DNA from: Neoceratodus forsteri
Taxonomy: Eukaryota > Chordata > Ceratodontiformes > Ceratodontidae
Assembly: GCA_016271365.2 (NCBI GenBank)
Contig: JADMNL010000028.1
Location: forward strand, 96,999,501 to 97,063,500
Length of the DNA stretch: 64,000 nucleotides
Direction of reading: 5' to 3'
Part shown: positions 1 to 11,116 of the stretch, piece by piece
Layout of the letters: each line of letters begins with the position of its first letter
Numbering within the stretch: the stretch's first letter is position 1
Made by a program: the position numbers and the translations under genes
Notes under the pieces: generated by a model
Databases searched by the model: none
What the model saw: the letters and a program-made list of their open reading frames with translations, nothing else
What the model was told of the DNA's origin: nothing

Positions 1-260
1 CAACTCCTCAGAATCCCCACCTCACTACTTCCAAAGTTTCCGCCTAAGTCATTTGTACCCACATGCAACAATAAATGAGGTTTCTTCCCTCGCTGTACAC
101 TTGAGCAGTGCTTGCTCTGCTCCTCCTGCAAGTTAACCCAGGAATGCTTCAGCAGATCTGACTGTTTTCCCCCATCCACCCTATAATCACCCCTTTCAGT
201 ATAGAATCCCCCAGGATAAGTACCCCCATCCCTTACCCCTTTCCTTTTAATACTCCTTCC
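1..260 (-). pseudogene. CR1 ORF1 esterase (SGNH type) remnant
   Basis: SGNH/GDSL-like hydrolase domain as found in ORF1 of CR1 LINEs, where it is thought to act with nucleic-acid-binding parts of ORF1p during retrotransposition. Visible are the GDSI block (about 201-220, minus strand), carrying the nucleophile Ser, and the HVGTND block (48-65). A frameshift or stop separates them, so the frame is broken. The C-terminal part lies outside the window. Confidence 0.6.
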
Positions 261-1445
261 ACCACTCAATGATTTCTTCCTGCCCACACCCCACCAGCTG
301 CACCCTCTGGACTTCTGTATCTGCACCCCTACTCCGCCTCACCCCTTTTCTCTACGTTATCTCCCATCCTCCTTGAACCCCTTCCCAGCCTGACTACTTC
401 CTACTGGGCTTCCCATGTCAACCTCCACATCTCCCCTGCTGATTTCAACCCCTCCTATCCCGTTGTTGTTGATTTAGAGCCCCATTCTCTTCAACCCGAT
501 AGTGATACTCCTCCCATCCTTCCCGCTTCCGGTAGCCTTCTCTCCTCCAGTCACCCCGCTCCTTCCTTACTATCCCCCATTGTACCCTTTCGTCCTCGCT
601 ATCTCTTCCCCTACCTGTTGCCATCCCTCTGAGGCCCCGCTTGTCCTCCCCCTTCAGTATGTTCTTGCTCCCCCTCTCTCTCCCATAGCAGAGGCTTGAA
701 TCTATTCCTAGCTGATGCCCCTTCTGCATCTCCTCCCCTACCAGTTCCCCCCTCCTACTTGTTCCCCTCTGTGCCTCCCCATGTCCCACCCCTGGTCCCT
801 CCCGACCCACAGCCATCTGCTCTCTCCCTTGGTACTCCTCGTGGTCTCTTCCTCCCCCATCAGGAGGCCTCCCCTTCACCTCAGGCACCCCTCCCTTCTC
901 CTCTCTTTTCTGCTAGTGCCTTTGATCCTGGGGTTGGTTTCAGTCCCTAGTTTTTCTTCCCCGTACCCCCTTGCTATCCCTTCCCCCCCCAGCCAGGATG
1001 CCTACCATACTCATCTGCCCTGCCACTTATACTCCTCCCTAACCTCCACAGTTCCTCCCTCAAACTAGCCAGTCATCTACAGACCATACACCCCCCCATC
1101 CTCCAAGCCCAGTCCAGGATTATGGCAGACCCACACCCTGTACACCCCACTACCCTTTCAAAGATACCCGTCCTATTGACATGCGGCACCTGCCCCATTT
1201 TGGCCCCCATCTTATGTTACGGGCTGTTACTCCCGGTTTCTGTACCCTACTACAACAACTGTTAAGCCTCTATTTACTCAAATTCCTGTTCCCCCACACT
1301 AGTCCCCCTACTGCCCCCTTGCCGACCGGGTTAATTCAGTTTCAAATCTCATCCGTTAGATACTGTATTACTGTAGCAATCCTAAAGCCTCCTTGTCCAT
1401 TTTTCACCCCTCAGCTACTATACTTTTTGTTCTCAGTCCTTATAT
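1..1445 (-). mobile_element. CR1-like LINE, 5' part (copy a), cut by window edge
   Basis: The plus strand is pyrimidine-rich, so the sense (minus) strand is purine-rich like the 5' part of the CR1 copy at 6.5-8 kb. Reading the minus strand near the window edge gives an esterase with LILGDSI at about 201-220 and HVGTND at 48-65, the marks of CR1 ORF1. The stretch from about 260 to 1445 would be the upstream ORF1/5' UTR portion; the ORFs in it are low-complexity. The element stops at 1445 where a T-run marks the tail of an inserted LINE (copy A). Confidence 0.6.
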
Positions 1446-1831
1446 AGTTGTTTTTTTTTTGGTTTTATACATCAAGTCTAGGATTACAAATACCTTTGAG
1501 CCAAGGCTCTTTTACAAAGGTTCCACGTCAGAGAAATACAAATTATGGGGAACATCAAGACAGACATTAGAACAATGTGGACATTGCAAACAGATTACAG
1601 ATTAATACAATTCAAGGGTAACATTGTAAGCAAGGCAGCCAGTGGCATTTGTCAGAGAAAAACAGACAAGAGATAAAAAGTGCCAGAGTCATAGGGAGAG
1701 GGATGGGGGGAAATGTAGGTAGGGTGGGGAGGGTAAAGTGCAGCATTGGGTATACCAAGATGTGAGGGTAGAATCCAGTGAGGAGGGGAGGGGGGGACCA
1801 CTAGAGCAGGCAGGTAAGTGGAGAAACAAGG

Positions 1832-3667
1832 TTAAGTTGGGCAGTCACAGGAGCTGTTGGTAGTGAGATAGTCCCGTAGCCTAGTTTTAAACATACCAAT
1901 TGTTGGGGCAGAGGAGATGGTGGGGCTGAGGCCATTGAACCAGAGTGGCGCTCGATAAGCAAAAGAGCATTGTCCCTGTGAAGTGTGACAGTGGGGGACT
2001 TTCAGTAGCTGTAGCATGGATCTCCGAAGGCACCGTTTGTTGGTTTGGTGTTGTAACAGAGTTGAGACCCCAGAAGGTGCAAGGCCAAGGTAGATTTTTT
2101 TTGCCATGAAGCAGGTGATAAACTTTATGCGGTTTGATAGTTGGAGCCAGCCGGTCTGGGTGTACAGGTCACATGTGTGGGTGAGACAGTGAGCACCAGT
2201 GATGAGCCGACATGCCTTATTTAAGGCAGTTGAGAGGCGTCTAAGGGTTGTGGTTGTGGCCGAGCCATAAATGATGAGACCATAGTCTATTACAGAGATC
2301 ACAGAGCTCAGGACTGCAACCTTCAAAGCTTCTGGCATGAGGTGTTGTCTGTGTTTGTAGAGGAGACCAAGCCGTGTATTAGCAGCTCTAGCCACATTAT
2401 CTACGTGAGGTCCATAGGAGAGATTAGGATCAAGCTGTATCCCTATGTATTTGAAGGACCCCACCTGATCTAGAGTGTTCCCCTGGGTGGTGGAGATAGC
2501 CAAGTGGTGTAGCTTGTGTGGGTTATGAGAGCTGCAGAAGAGCATAGGTTTGGTTTTCTTATCATTGAGGACCAGTTTATGATTAAGAATCCTTGTCTCT
2601 ACAGAACTGAAACCAAGTTGAAGTTTGTGTTGAAGAGTTGCAGGATCTTTGTGAGTGGAGAATACAACAGCATCATCGGCATATAGTATGATCTGCTTAG
2701 AGCAGTGGTAAGGGAGGGAGTTTAAGAAAAGGCTAAAAAGGAGGGGGCCCAGTATGGATCCCTGTGGGACACCCGAGCGAACAGGCAGGGTGTCCGAAAG
2801 AGCATCAGCAATTTTTACTGTCTGCGACCAGTTTTCTAAGTAGCTTTTAAACCAGAGAGAAGAGTCAGGTGATAGCCCGGCATTCAGTAGTTGGTCAATT
2901 AGTAGTCTATGGTGTACTGTGTCGAAGTCCTTGGAGAGGTCGACGAAAACGGCCTCTGTGAGACGGCCATTGTCAAGGGATTTGTGCAAAGCTCCAGTGA
3001 ACTCAAGAAGGGCTGTGGTGGTGCTGTGACCTTTCCAGAAACTGTGTTGTTGTGGACAAGGTATATTGTATTTATCCAAGTGGTCGGTAAGTTGATCAGC
3101 CACAATGCGCTTGAGTGCCTTAGAGAGTGGGGGCAGTATGGAGACAGGGCGATAATTTGAGTGATTCATCTTATCCCCACTTTTATGGACAGGTGTCACA
3201 GTGGCTGTTTTCCATAAGTCTGGAAATTTTCCACAGCTGAGAAAGAGGTTTAGGATTTTTGTTAATGGATGAATTACCTCATCGAGGGTGAGCAACAGAA
3301 GCTTAAGGTCCAGGGCGTCGCTACTAGATCTGGATTTAGAGATAGCTGCAGTAATATAGCTGCGAACTTCATTCAGCCTTACCTCCCTGAAGTAGAAGAG
3401 GGGATGGTTAGACTGTAGGGCTGAGGTATTTGGAGAGTAGGCCCTGTTTTCAAAAAAGTCATGGGGTAGGACAGCACTAAGGTCTGAAAAAGCCGTATTA
3501 AAGATGTTTGCGATCACGTTGGGGTCGAGGGTTGAGGATCCATCAACCATTAACATGGCCGGAGAGGTTTTTGGCTGCTTCCCCATGACAACCTTGATAC
3601 TGTCCCAGAAAGCACAACCATTTCCCCATGTATTGGTGAGAGCGTCTTTGTAATAGGTGGATTTCAT
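1832..3667 (-). CDS. LINE reverse transcriptase, long open frame
   Basis: Uninterrupted 611-codon frame covering the reverse transcriptase of LINE copy A. In order: an N-terminal linker (residues 1-100), palm/finger blocks with a TPVHKSGD..NYRPVSILPPLSK motif near 155-180, the D-containing VFVDLSKDFDTV block (about 240), SGVPQGSILGPLLFSLFL (about 295), the catalytic YADD box (about 330), a GIQLDPNLSYGPHV block, and the C-terminal region ending in APLWFNGLSPTISS. It would make cDNA by target-primed reverse transcription. The motif usually read FWKGHST..ALLE is retained. Small changes (SKDFDT for SKAFDT) and the broken endonuclease upstream argue the copy is dead, though younger than its sisters. 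Confidence 0.8.
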   Translation of the reverse strand: MKSTYYKDALTNTWGNGCAFWDSIKVVMGKQPKTSPAMLMVDGSSTLDPNVIANIFNTAFSDLSAVLPHDFFENRAYSPNTSALQSNHPLFYFREVRLNEVRSYITAAISKSRSSSDALDLKLLLLTLDEVIHPLTKILNLFLSCGKFPDLWKTATVTPVHKSGDKMNHSNYRPVSILPPLSKALKRIVADQLTDHLDKYNIPCPQQHSFWKGHSTTTALLEFTGALHKSLDNGRLTEAVFVDLSKDFDTVHHRLLIDQLLNAGLSPDSSLWFKSYLENWSQTVKIADALSDTLPVRSGVPQGSILGPLLFSLFLNSLPYHCSKQIILYADDAVVFSTHKDPATLQHKLQLGFSSVETRILNHKLVLNDKKTKPMLFCSSHNPHKLHHLAISTTQGNTLDQVGSFKYIGIQLDPNLSYGPHVDNVARAANTRLGLLYKHRQHLMPEALKVAVLSSVISVIDYGLIIYGSATTTTLRRLSTALNKACRLITGAHCLTHTCDLYTQTGWLQLSNRIKFITCFMAKKIYLGLAPSGVSTLLQHQTNKRCLRRSMLQLLKVPHCHTSQGQCSFAYRAPLWFNGLSPTISSAPTIGMFKTRLRDYLTTNSSCDCPT

Positions 3668-3948
3668 GAGCCGGATGGCTTTTGTCCAGGCATTTCATGC
3701 TTGTTTGTAATTTTGGATGTCCAGTTGTTTGCCAGTGGCCCTGGCAACTGCCAAGAGGTGGTCCCTTAGTTTCAGCTGTGAGAGAAGAACCGCAGTGAGC
3801 CATGGGTTAGAGAGAGAGATTTTGTTTTGCGCCTTTTAGCATGGGCAAAGAGGTTGCAGACTTTGTTGAAAATTGAGATGAAGTGCTCAAGAGCCAAGTT
3901 AACATCTGTTGCTTCGTAGATGGGTAGCCAGTCTTGTAGAAGCAGGTA

Positions 3949-4578
3949 TTATTTGAGATGTGGAAGTTTTCCACAAGGAAGGACTCTGCTAGAGATAATT
4001 ATGGGAAGGGGCTTGAGGAATTTGTTAGACCATGCACATATGACTGGGGAGTGGTCACTGAGAGAGTCTGGGAGAACGGTCGTACGAGAAATCCTTGTCG
4101 GGTGAGTGGTGAGGACCCAATCCAGGAGGGTACTGGTGCCAGTCTTGTAGTTAATCCTAGTAGGGGAGTTTACCATTTGCGTGAGATTAGCAGCTGAGAT
4201 GGAGTCTTTATAGGCGCTGGCGCCCGATGCTAACCAGTTTATGTAGAAATTCCCTAATAGAATAAGTTCAGCTTCAGGAGGATGTGAGTTGATAAAGTTT
4301 AGGACGTCTTTGAAGCCATGTTTAGGGTCCCTGGGTGGGATGTATACGGAGACAATAGTCAGGACTTTATGGTTGGGACCTAGGACAATTTTTATTGGCA
4401 GAATCTGGGCCGAGGCAGAAAGTGATAGAGTTGCTACAGGGTGCCAAGACAGGGAGTCTTTGATATAGATTGCGCAACCACCACCTCTTTTGGATCTCGG
4501 GTCCAGCCTGTGGACATTGTAGCCCTGTATCTTTACTGCCGAGTCAGGAACTTTAGGCATTAGCCAAGTTTCCACCAC
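3949..4578 (-). pseudogene. LINE endonuclease (APE type), copy A
   Basis: Endonuclease portion of the same LINE ORF2, out of frame with the reverse transcriptase. Visible are VETWL near the start (the conserved E-T-W), GYNVHRLDPRSKRGGGCAIYI (typical R..RGGG block), VYIPPRDP, LLGNFYINW where active copies usually read GDFN, and SDHSPVICAW with the catalytic SDH kept. The Asp-to-Asn and Asn-to-Tyr changes in the GDFN box suggest inactivity. Confidence 0.75.
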
Positions 4579-4879
4579 TGCAAGTATGTCAGGGTTGTGT
4601 GGGCATATGAAGGCTTGGAGTGCATACAGCTTTGGTAGTAGGCTGCAGATATTAATGGTTGCAAGGATAAGGGCACCCAGAGTTTGTGTGTGGCCTGAGC
4701 TTCTAGGGCCAGGATTGGGGTGGACGCTGCCTGAAATGAGAAGGAGGAGGAGTAGGAGTTTTAAGGAGCAGAGTGGCAGCTCTTTGAGAGATAGTTTTGA
4801 TCATTGTTTCCGGGAGTAGAGGTTGCAAGATTCCAGGTGGTATCCCTTATGGACTAAGTTTCACTTAGCCCAGTTAGAA

Positions 4880-5045
4880 ATCCTATTGCACTCCAAGTAT
4901 TACTCAGCTCAGTTAGAGAAATAAACAGAACAAATAAATATGTATTATTACAGCAATCCTAACAGTATAGCTCAGTACTTAGCTCAGATAGAGAAATAAA
5001 CAGAACAACTAAATTTGTATTATTACAGCAATCCTAAAAGTATCC
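4880..5045 (+). repeat. Two direct repeat units of about 74 bp
   Basis: The phrase around 4908-4970 (ctcagttagagaaataaaca... to ...cagcaatcctaacagta) recurs at 4981-5041 with few changes. A related phrase with 'cagtagcaatcctaaag'-like text sits at about 1367-1392, on the other side of LINE A. This fits LINE A having split one tandem-repeat-bearing region, possibly the 5' UTR of the CR1 at the left edge. Confidence 0.5.
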
Positions 5046-5118
5046 AATCATTGCCCAGAGACCCTGCTGTAATATAGGACCACACAGGACCCTGGGCGGG
5101 AGAGTGGGCAACTCTAAA

Positions 5119-5305
5119 GTCCTGACAGAGCTCTGTTAAGCTCGCTCACTCCCCCTCTCTCATTCGCTCGTTCTATTTCTCCCAGCTGCAGACTGCCCTT
5201 TGTACTGGGCTTCTGACCATGCTGGCACCTTTTTCTACCCACAAAGAAATCTGCAGTAGTCCCGACAGAGCTCCGTTGAGCTCGCTCACTCCACCTCTCT
5301 CACTC
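5119..5305 (+). repeat. Spaced direct repeat around GAGCTC
   Basis: Two copies of a ~40-bp phrase, gacagagctcYgttRagctcgctcactcc-like, at about 5122-5161 and 5259-5300, roughly 137 bp apart. Each contains paired GAGCTC-type sites. No coding content. Confidence 0.45.
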
Positions 5306-5339
5306 CCTCAGTCTTAATCTGTCACAAACACTGATTTCC

Positions 5340-5665
5340 CACAGCGACTGTGCTATTCTGCGCCGGAAGTGCGAAAACACATTTTACCCAGGATGTGAAA
5401 AATGACAACTGTACTGTTCATAAGGAAGTGGGAAAAATGCCAGTGTTGAACATCTGGCGTGAAAATATTATAAATTTGCAAAGTTACAAGGGTGCGTGGA
5501 AACTGCTCAATGCACGCTTGTAACACAGTCATTTCATTAACTTTCATCACTAAATTTTCAGCATAGGTATTTTAGGACCTTTGCTCATGATCGGTGTCAC
5601 TGTGATTTTTTTTAATCTGTCCCGAAAACTGATTTCCCACAGCCACCGCACGATTCTGCGTCGGA
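5340..5665 (+). repeat. Copy of the ~299-bp repeat unit
   Basis: Shares with 11585-11850 and 38330-39010 the order: aaacacattttRcccaggatgtgaaaa, actgtactgttcataaggaa, aatgccagtgttgaaaatctgg, then tttcaacataggcattttaRgacc and ctcatgaacagtgtcactgtgatt. The phrase tctgcgccggaag/tctgcgtcggaag near both ends shows the period closing. No ORF of note. Confidence 0.55.
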
Positions 5666-5666
5666 A

Positions 5667-6500
5667 GGAACTGGAAGGGGACAGGATCAGTTGTGTTCCA
5701 GGACAGTAGCTGCTTCTTGTTGTTTTATAGGGTTTCTTGTGGATTTTACTTGGTAAAAGGTTATTTCTTTTCTTTCATACTTCTAAGGGGCTAGCAGGGT
5801 ATTGTTTTGGGGGCTGTTGGAAGTTTGAAAACTGGCTTGGTGGCTGTAAGTGGGCTCATATGTTGGATGTTTCACTGTGTAACAGGCTGCGCTGGTGGAG
5901 GCCTATTTCTTCAGATTTAAAACCTATTTGGTGGGATTTGCTTGGGGCTGGTTATTTGAATTGGAGACCTATATCTGTTAATTTCAAGCCTATTTTGATG
6001 TGTTGTTAGTGAAGCTGATTAAATTGGAGACCTGTTTCCTTTGGCAGCAAACATTTTGGGGGCTTTGAGTTGAATTTTGATTCCTTTTCACTGACTTCAC
6101 TAGCTGCAAAGGTTAGTGCATAGTGGGGGAAGGGTGTTAATGGTCTGGCCAGGTCTCACTCAGCTAACTGACTGGAGGCAGAGCTGAATCAGGTTTGTGG
6201 TTTTAGTTGCTTTGGCTTCTCAGAAGGAACTGGAAGGGAACAGGATCAGTTGTGTTCCAGGACATTAGCTGCTTCTTGTTGTTTTTACAGGGTTTCTTGT
6301 GGATTTTACTTGGTAAAAGGTTATTTCTTTTCTTTCTTACTTCTAAGGGGCTAGCAGGGTATTGTTTTTGGGGGCTGTTGGAAGTTTTAAAACTGGTTTG
6401 GTGGCTGTAAGTGGGCTCATTTGTTGGATGTTTCACTGTGTAACAGGCTGCGCTGGTGGTCTGATTTAAAACCTATTTGGTTGGATTTGCTTGGGCTGGT
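5667..6500 (+). repeat. 559-bp tandem duplication (second unit partial)
   Basis: The text starting ggaactggaagggRacagga at 5667 recurs at 6226, an offset of 559 bp, and stays nearly identical for about 270 bp (to about 5950 and 6495). It lies just upstream of the CR1 copy D 5' region, so the units may be CR1 5' UTR promoter monomers; that is inference. Confidence 0.65.
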
Positions 6501-7936
6501 TCTTTGGCTGCAGGGCTTGGAGGGGCAGACACAGGGCTGATACACTCTCTCGAGAGTTGGGTGTAGGCCCAAGACCCACCCTCCCCACCTCTCCCTCCCC
6601 AGAGATCTGCTAATTTATAGGGGAACACCTGCCCTGCAATTGGAGGAAAAGACTGCAGGTGCAGCTCATGTAGTTCTAGCCACTGGGGGTTGGATTTAAA
6701 GGCTGGGAGAGAGGAGCTTAGGGAGTTGTTCACTTCCCTTATAAGTTTACTGTGGTGTACTGCACCTAGTAACAGGGTTACCGGTTTACTGTGGGACTGT
6801 ATCTAGGATTAGTGGGTGACCTGATTAGGCAGTAGGGGTGTATCTTGGACTAGTGGGGAACCTGGTGGCTCACCCAAGGAAACCTACTTGGAGGGGGATG
6901 GGACCACACGTCATTAGGGCCAGCATCTTTGGGAGGATGGTAGGGTGCACAGGGTGTGGAGCAGCAATGACATTGGACTGGGCTTGGAAGTTTGGTGGTT
7001 GCCCAGTGTGCTACTAGCTGGCACAGCTTAGGAAGGAGGTTGCAGCGATTAGGAGACAGCTAGGGAAGGGGGAGGTATGGTTGGGGAAGGGGCAGGGATC
7101 TCCCTGGGGCTTCACCAAGCACTAGGGGCGGGGGCAAGGGAAGGGAGTGAGGAGAATACTGGGGCCACATAGGGACCCAGGCAGAGGGTCCCAAGGAGGA
7201 CACTACCAAGGAAGCAGGCAGGTAACTGGGGACCCTCACAAAGGGGGGCCAGAGGGACAACATTCTCAGAGAAGTAGGCAGATGGCCGGGGCTGGACAGA
7301 AGGAAGCAAGGTGGGGAGGTGGATCAGACCTTACGCTCAATAACCGCTTCAATTCTCTTCTTCTGCTTGAGGATGAGGGGGGTGATGTAGCCATGATGGG
7401 GTGGTTAGAGATGGAAAGGAGTGGGGGCAGGAGGTGGGGCCGGATAGCAGGAGGAATAAGGGGAACTTGGAATGCAGGAAAATGGGGGGAGCAGTGAATT
7501 AGAGCAGGAGGGGCAGGGGGAAGAGGGAGGAAAGCACAAGGAGAAGGACCAGTTGGGAGGAAAGGGCAAGGAGAAGGACCAGAAGTACAAGGAGGATACA
7601 GTAAAGGGAGCTGAGGGTTTAGGCCAGGGGAGCACGACAAGCAAGGAGGGACTAAACGGAGACGGGAAGGAAGGGAGGATGAGCCAGGCTAGGTTAGCGG
7701 ATGGGGGAGAAGGACCAGTCACGAGCAGGGAGGGGGGAGTTAGCGAGGTACAGAAGGATACTCGGGAGAAGGAGGCATAGGATCGGAGGGAGGGGTGGCC
7801 AGGAGGTAAATAGGAGGGGGCGGCATGTGGCACCCAGAGAGGGAGGAACAAGGAGCCGACTGGGTGGAGGGGCCGGTAGAAAGGATGAGGGACATACAGT
7901 AGAAGGGGGGGAAATGGAGGAAAAGGAGTAGTCAGA

Positions 7937-8305
7937 GTGCTCCTGTTGGGGGATTCTATGATCAGGGGTATCAAATGGGATAGGGAGGGAGAAGCCCGGC
8001 CAGTTAGAACAAAATGCTTCCCTGGACTAACGGTGCACAGGGCCAAGCATGAGGTATATCAGCTGGCAAAGGATTGTGGGGGTTTCCTGGACATACTGGT
8101 CCACCTGGGTACAAATGACATTGAGGGAAACAGCGAGCTAGAGATACAGGCAAGATTCAGGGAGCTTGCCAGGGTCTGTCATGACATAGGATGCACAGTT
8201 TCCTTTCAGAAATCCTGCCAGTGCCAAGGGCTTGTGGGGACACAAAGGAAGACTAGAGATAAACCAGTGGCTCAGGGTGGTGTGAGGCCAGAGGGTATGG
8301 GTTGA
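7937..8305 (+). pseudogene. CR1 ORF1 esterase, copy D
   Basis: SGNH-type esterase domain of CR1 ORF1. It opens with LLLGDSMIRGI (catalytic Ser block), continues through KCFPGLTVHRAK, and holds LVHLGTNDIEGN near 8098-8130. After FQKSCQ (about 8220) the frame degrades. The upstream ORF1 portion (7060-7930) is low-complexity and purine-rich, and no convincing RNA-binding motif is visible in it. Confidence 0.65.
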
Positions 8306-8599
8306 TGGGGATTGGGGAGACCTGGGAGGATAAGGAGCTGTATGCTAGAGATAGGCTCCATCTCAATTTGGAGGGAGGAGAATCCTTAAGTTGAAAATAG
8401 GGGTTTATTGGTGAAAAGTGGGGTTTAAACTTGTGAAGGGGGAGGATGGGAGAAAGGCTGTCGAGGGGGGCGATAAAGGAGGACTCTGTCTCCACCCCTG
8501 GGGAGCTGAGTGGAATGCAGGAAAAGGCCGACTGGTAAAGTGCAGACCAGGGAAAACAGAACCCCATGGGGAACACGAGCAGGGGAAATGGAAGTATAG

Positions 8600-9175
8600 G
8601 AAAGGGTGGAAGGTAGTCCTGCTAAATGCCAGGAGCTTGGGCAATAAAATGCTTGAGCTCCAGGTGATGCTAACTGAAGGAGTGGTGGATGTGGCAGCGG
8701 TCACTGAGACCTGGGCCACATGCAGGATACAACTGGGACCTGAACCTGGAGGGTTACACTATGTTCAGAAAGGACAGGGGGGAGGGAAGGGGAGGAGGGG
8801 TAGCAATGATAGTCAAAAACTGCATTGGCATGGGGGAGTAGAGGAGGTGGAGGGAACTGTGGAGGTGATTTGAGTCACCTTGATAACAAGGGGGGGCAAG
8901 AGAGTAAAAATAGGAGTGGTGTATAGACCCCCTGCCCTGGCGGAGGAGCTGGAGGAGAGTCTGGTGATAGATGTTGGGAGACACTGCAGACTGGGCAGGG
9001 GAAGGGTGGTAGTGTTGGGGGACTTAAACGTGCCAGGAACAGACTGGGAGACTATGACATCCTCGGTGGCCAGGGAACAGAGGTTGTTGGATGTCTTTCA
9101 AGATGTTCTAACTCAGCAGGTGGGGAACCGACCAGGGAGGCACGGTACTGGATGTGGTCCTAGCAGACAGTGACC
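8600..9175 (+). pseudogene. CR1 ORF2 endonuclease, copy D
   Basis: Broken endonuclease. Around 8610-8720 the frame reads VVLLNARSLGNKMLELQVML..VVDVAAVTETW, the typical CR1 N-terminal block with N-A-R-S-L and TETW. After frameshifts, 8880-9170 reads GVVYRPPALAEELEE and VVVLGDLNVPGTDWE, the GDLN/GDFN catalytic block. The DHxxV/SD(H/Y) block near 9205 is weak (GSDYATVWF). Confidence 0.65.
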
Positions 9176-9917
9176 AGATTGGGGCCTGGAGGTAAGGGAC
9201 CCATTGGCGGGGAGTGACTATGCCACGGTCTGGTTCTGCCTGGACCTAGGAGGGGTAGAAGGCTGCACAAAGACGGAGGTAACTGACTTCAGGTGGGTGG
9301 ATTTTAAGGAAATGGGAAGGATCCTTAAGGAGCATTTGGATGGGATTGGGTCAGACATGGATGCTGATAGTAGGTGGGAAATCGTCAGGAGAGGGGTGCA
9401 GGATGCTACCAGCACCTGTGCAAGAATAAGACGAAAATGTGGTAGGGCCCGAAAACCCTGCTGGTGGACCAGGGAGTTCCAGGAGGTGGTGCAGGGAAAG
9501 CAGGCAGCCTATAGGCAATTCAAGTGCTCAAGGGTGAAAGGGATCGAGGGGAGATGAGCTGATGGCTAGAAGGGCCACTAGGGTGGGTGGGGCGGCTAAG
9601 GCAAGGAAGGAGCAGAACCTGGCCAGGGAAATTAGGGGAGGAACAAGGGTTCTTTAGACACTGGGGAAAACGAAGAGTGAAGGGGCAGATTAGCAGGATT
9701 GAAACAGGGAGAGATGGGCACAAGACCCGGGGAGCAGGCTGAGGTACATATGAGTACTTCCCTCAGTTTTCACCAAGGAAAATGGGGTGCTGCATCATAC
9801 ATGGAGGAGACAGTGATACTGAGGAGGGGGACCCTTACCAATCTGCGGGTCTGGGGAGAGGGGGAAGCATCACTGGCAGGAGGGAGGTAGGCTAAGCAGG
9901 GAGAAGAGATAGCGGAA

Positions 9918-10724
9918 GTGGAAATCACAGCAGAGAGAGTGAGGGAAGCCCTCAGGTCCCTTAAGATGAAGAAAGCACCGGGGCCAGATAAATTACATCC
10001 CAGAGTGCTGAAGGAACTTGTGGATGTCCTGGCGAAACCCCTGGTGGAGCTTTTCACCATCTCTCTGAGGACAGGGTGGGTGCCCCAGGACTGGAAGGTG
10101 GCGCATATAGTGCCTATCCACAAGGGGGGATCAAGAGAGGTGGAAGGAACTACAGGCCTGTCAACCTGACATCGGTGGTGGCCAAGGTGATGGAGGGCAT
10201 TGTCAAGGAGAGGCTAGAGGGGGACCTGAAAAAGTCAGGGTGCCTGGACGATAGACAGCATGGATTCATCCCGGGGAAATCGTGTCAGACAAACCTTGTG
10301 GAGTTCTATGACTGGGTGATGAGTGCCTTGGACCTGGGTAGACCAGTGGATGTCCTCTTTCTAGACTTCAGCAAGGCATTTGACTCTGTTCCTCACATGG
10401 CCTGTTGGATAAGCTGGGAGAAATGGGGGTGGGGAACCAGATGATCAGATGGATAGGCAATTGGCTCCAGGACCCGGACCCAGAGGTCGTAGTTGGCAGG
10501 ATAGTCTCATCCCAAGGAGGGTCATAGTGGGGTCCACAGGATCAGTCCTTGGGCCCCTCCTGTTCAACGCCTACATCTCTGACATAAGGACAGGTATCAG
10601 GAGAGAGATGAGTCTCTTTGTGGATGACTCAAAACTGGGGGCAGTGGTGGATGGGGAGGAGGGAGGGTGGCCCTACAGGGGGACCTGGAGACTCTGGAAA
10701 GATGGTCTAGAAAGTGGAAGCTGA
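9918..10724 (+). pseudogene. CR1 ORF2 reverse transcriptase, copy D
   Basis: Decayed reverse transcriptase in at least three frames. Visible: LKMKKAPGPDKLHPRVLKEL (about 9960-10020), HIVPIHKGG, NYRPVNLTSVVAKVME (about 10140), QHGFIPGKSCQTNL (about 10258), the first catalytic block FLDFSKAFDSVPH (about 10360), then after frameshift GSVLGPLLFNAYISDI (about 10540) and LFVDDSKLG (about 10615), the FxDD catalytic box, kept. Not functional because of frameshifts. Confidence 0.75.
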
Positions 10725-11116
10725 GGTTCAATGCAGGGAAATGCAAGGTACTGCACCTGGGGGCCAGAAACCCGGGCCAAGTGTACACCCTGGGGGAGGA
10801 AATGCTACAAGTCTCGATGGCTGAGAGGACCTGGGGTGGTGGTGGATGTCAAGATGAACAACTCAGAGACTTGTAGGAGGGCAGCAGCCAAGGCCAACAG
10901 GATGCTGGGATGCATAGCTAGGGGATCACCTCCAGAAGGAGGGAAGTGATACCCTCTGTATAACTGCTTGGTGAGGCTGCACCTGAGTACTGCATGCAGT
11001 TTTGGAGGCCACACTTAAAGAGGGACATTAAACTCCTGGAGAGAGTCCAGAGGAGGCAACCAAAATGATTTGGGGCTTGGGGACAGGACCTATGAGGAGA
11101 GGCTCCAGAGCTAAAT

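Larger units (their letters stand above)
1446..4850 (-). mobile_element. Rex1/Babar-like LINE, copy A
   Basis: Non-LTR retrotransposon on the minus strand. The 3' end is the T-run at 1448-1459 followed by a 3' UTR phrase (about 1495-1535) that recurs at the 3' end of the LINE at 40.9 kb. Going upstream come the C-terminal domain, reverse transcriptase (1832-3667), a spacer with a frameshift (ORF piece 3543-3803), and an apurinic-type endonuclease (3949-4578). The 5' end is truncated near 4850. No ORF1 is visible. Assignment to Rex1/Babar rather than L2 is from overall protein look and the TTTATTT-type tails of sister copies. Confidence 0.75.

Noticed and set aside
445..888. 147-codon minus-strand ORF
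   Set aside because: Low-complexity, Gly/Glu/Arg-rich translation of purine-rich LINE 5' sequence; no domain.
7405..8046. 213-codon minus-strand ORF
   Set aside because: Pro/Ser/Leu-rich antisense shadow of the purine-rich CR1 5' region and ORF1.
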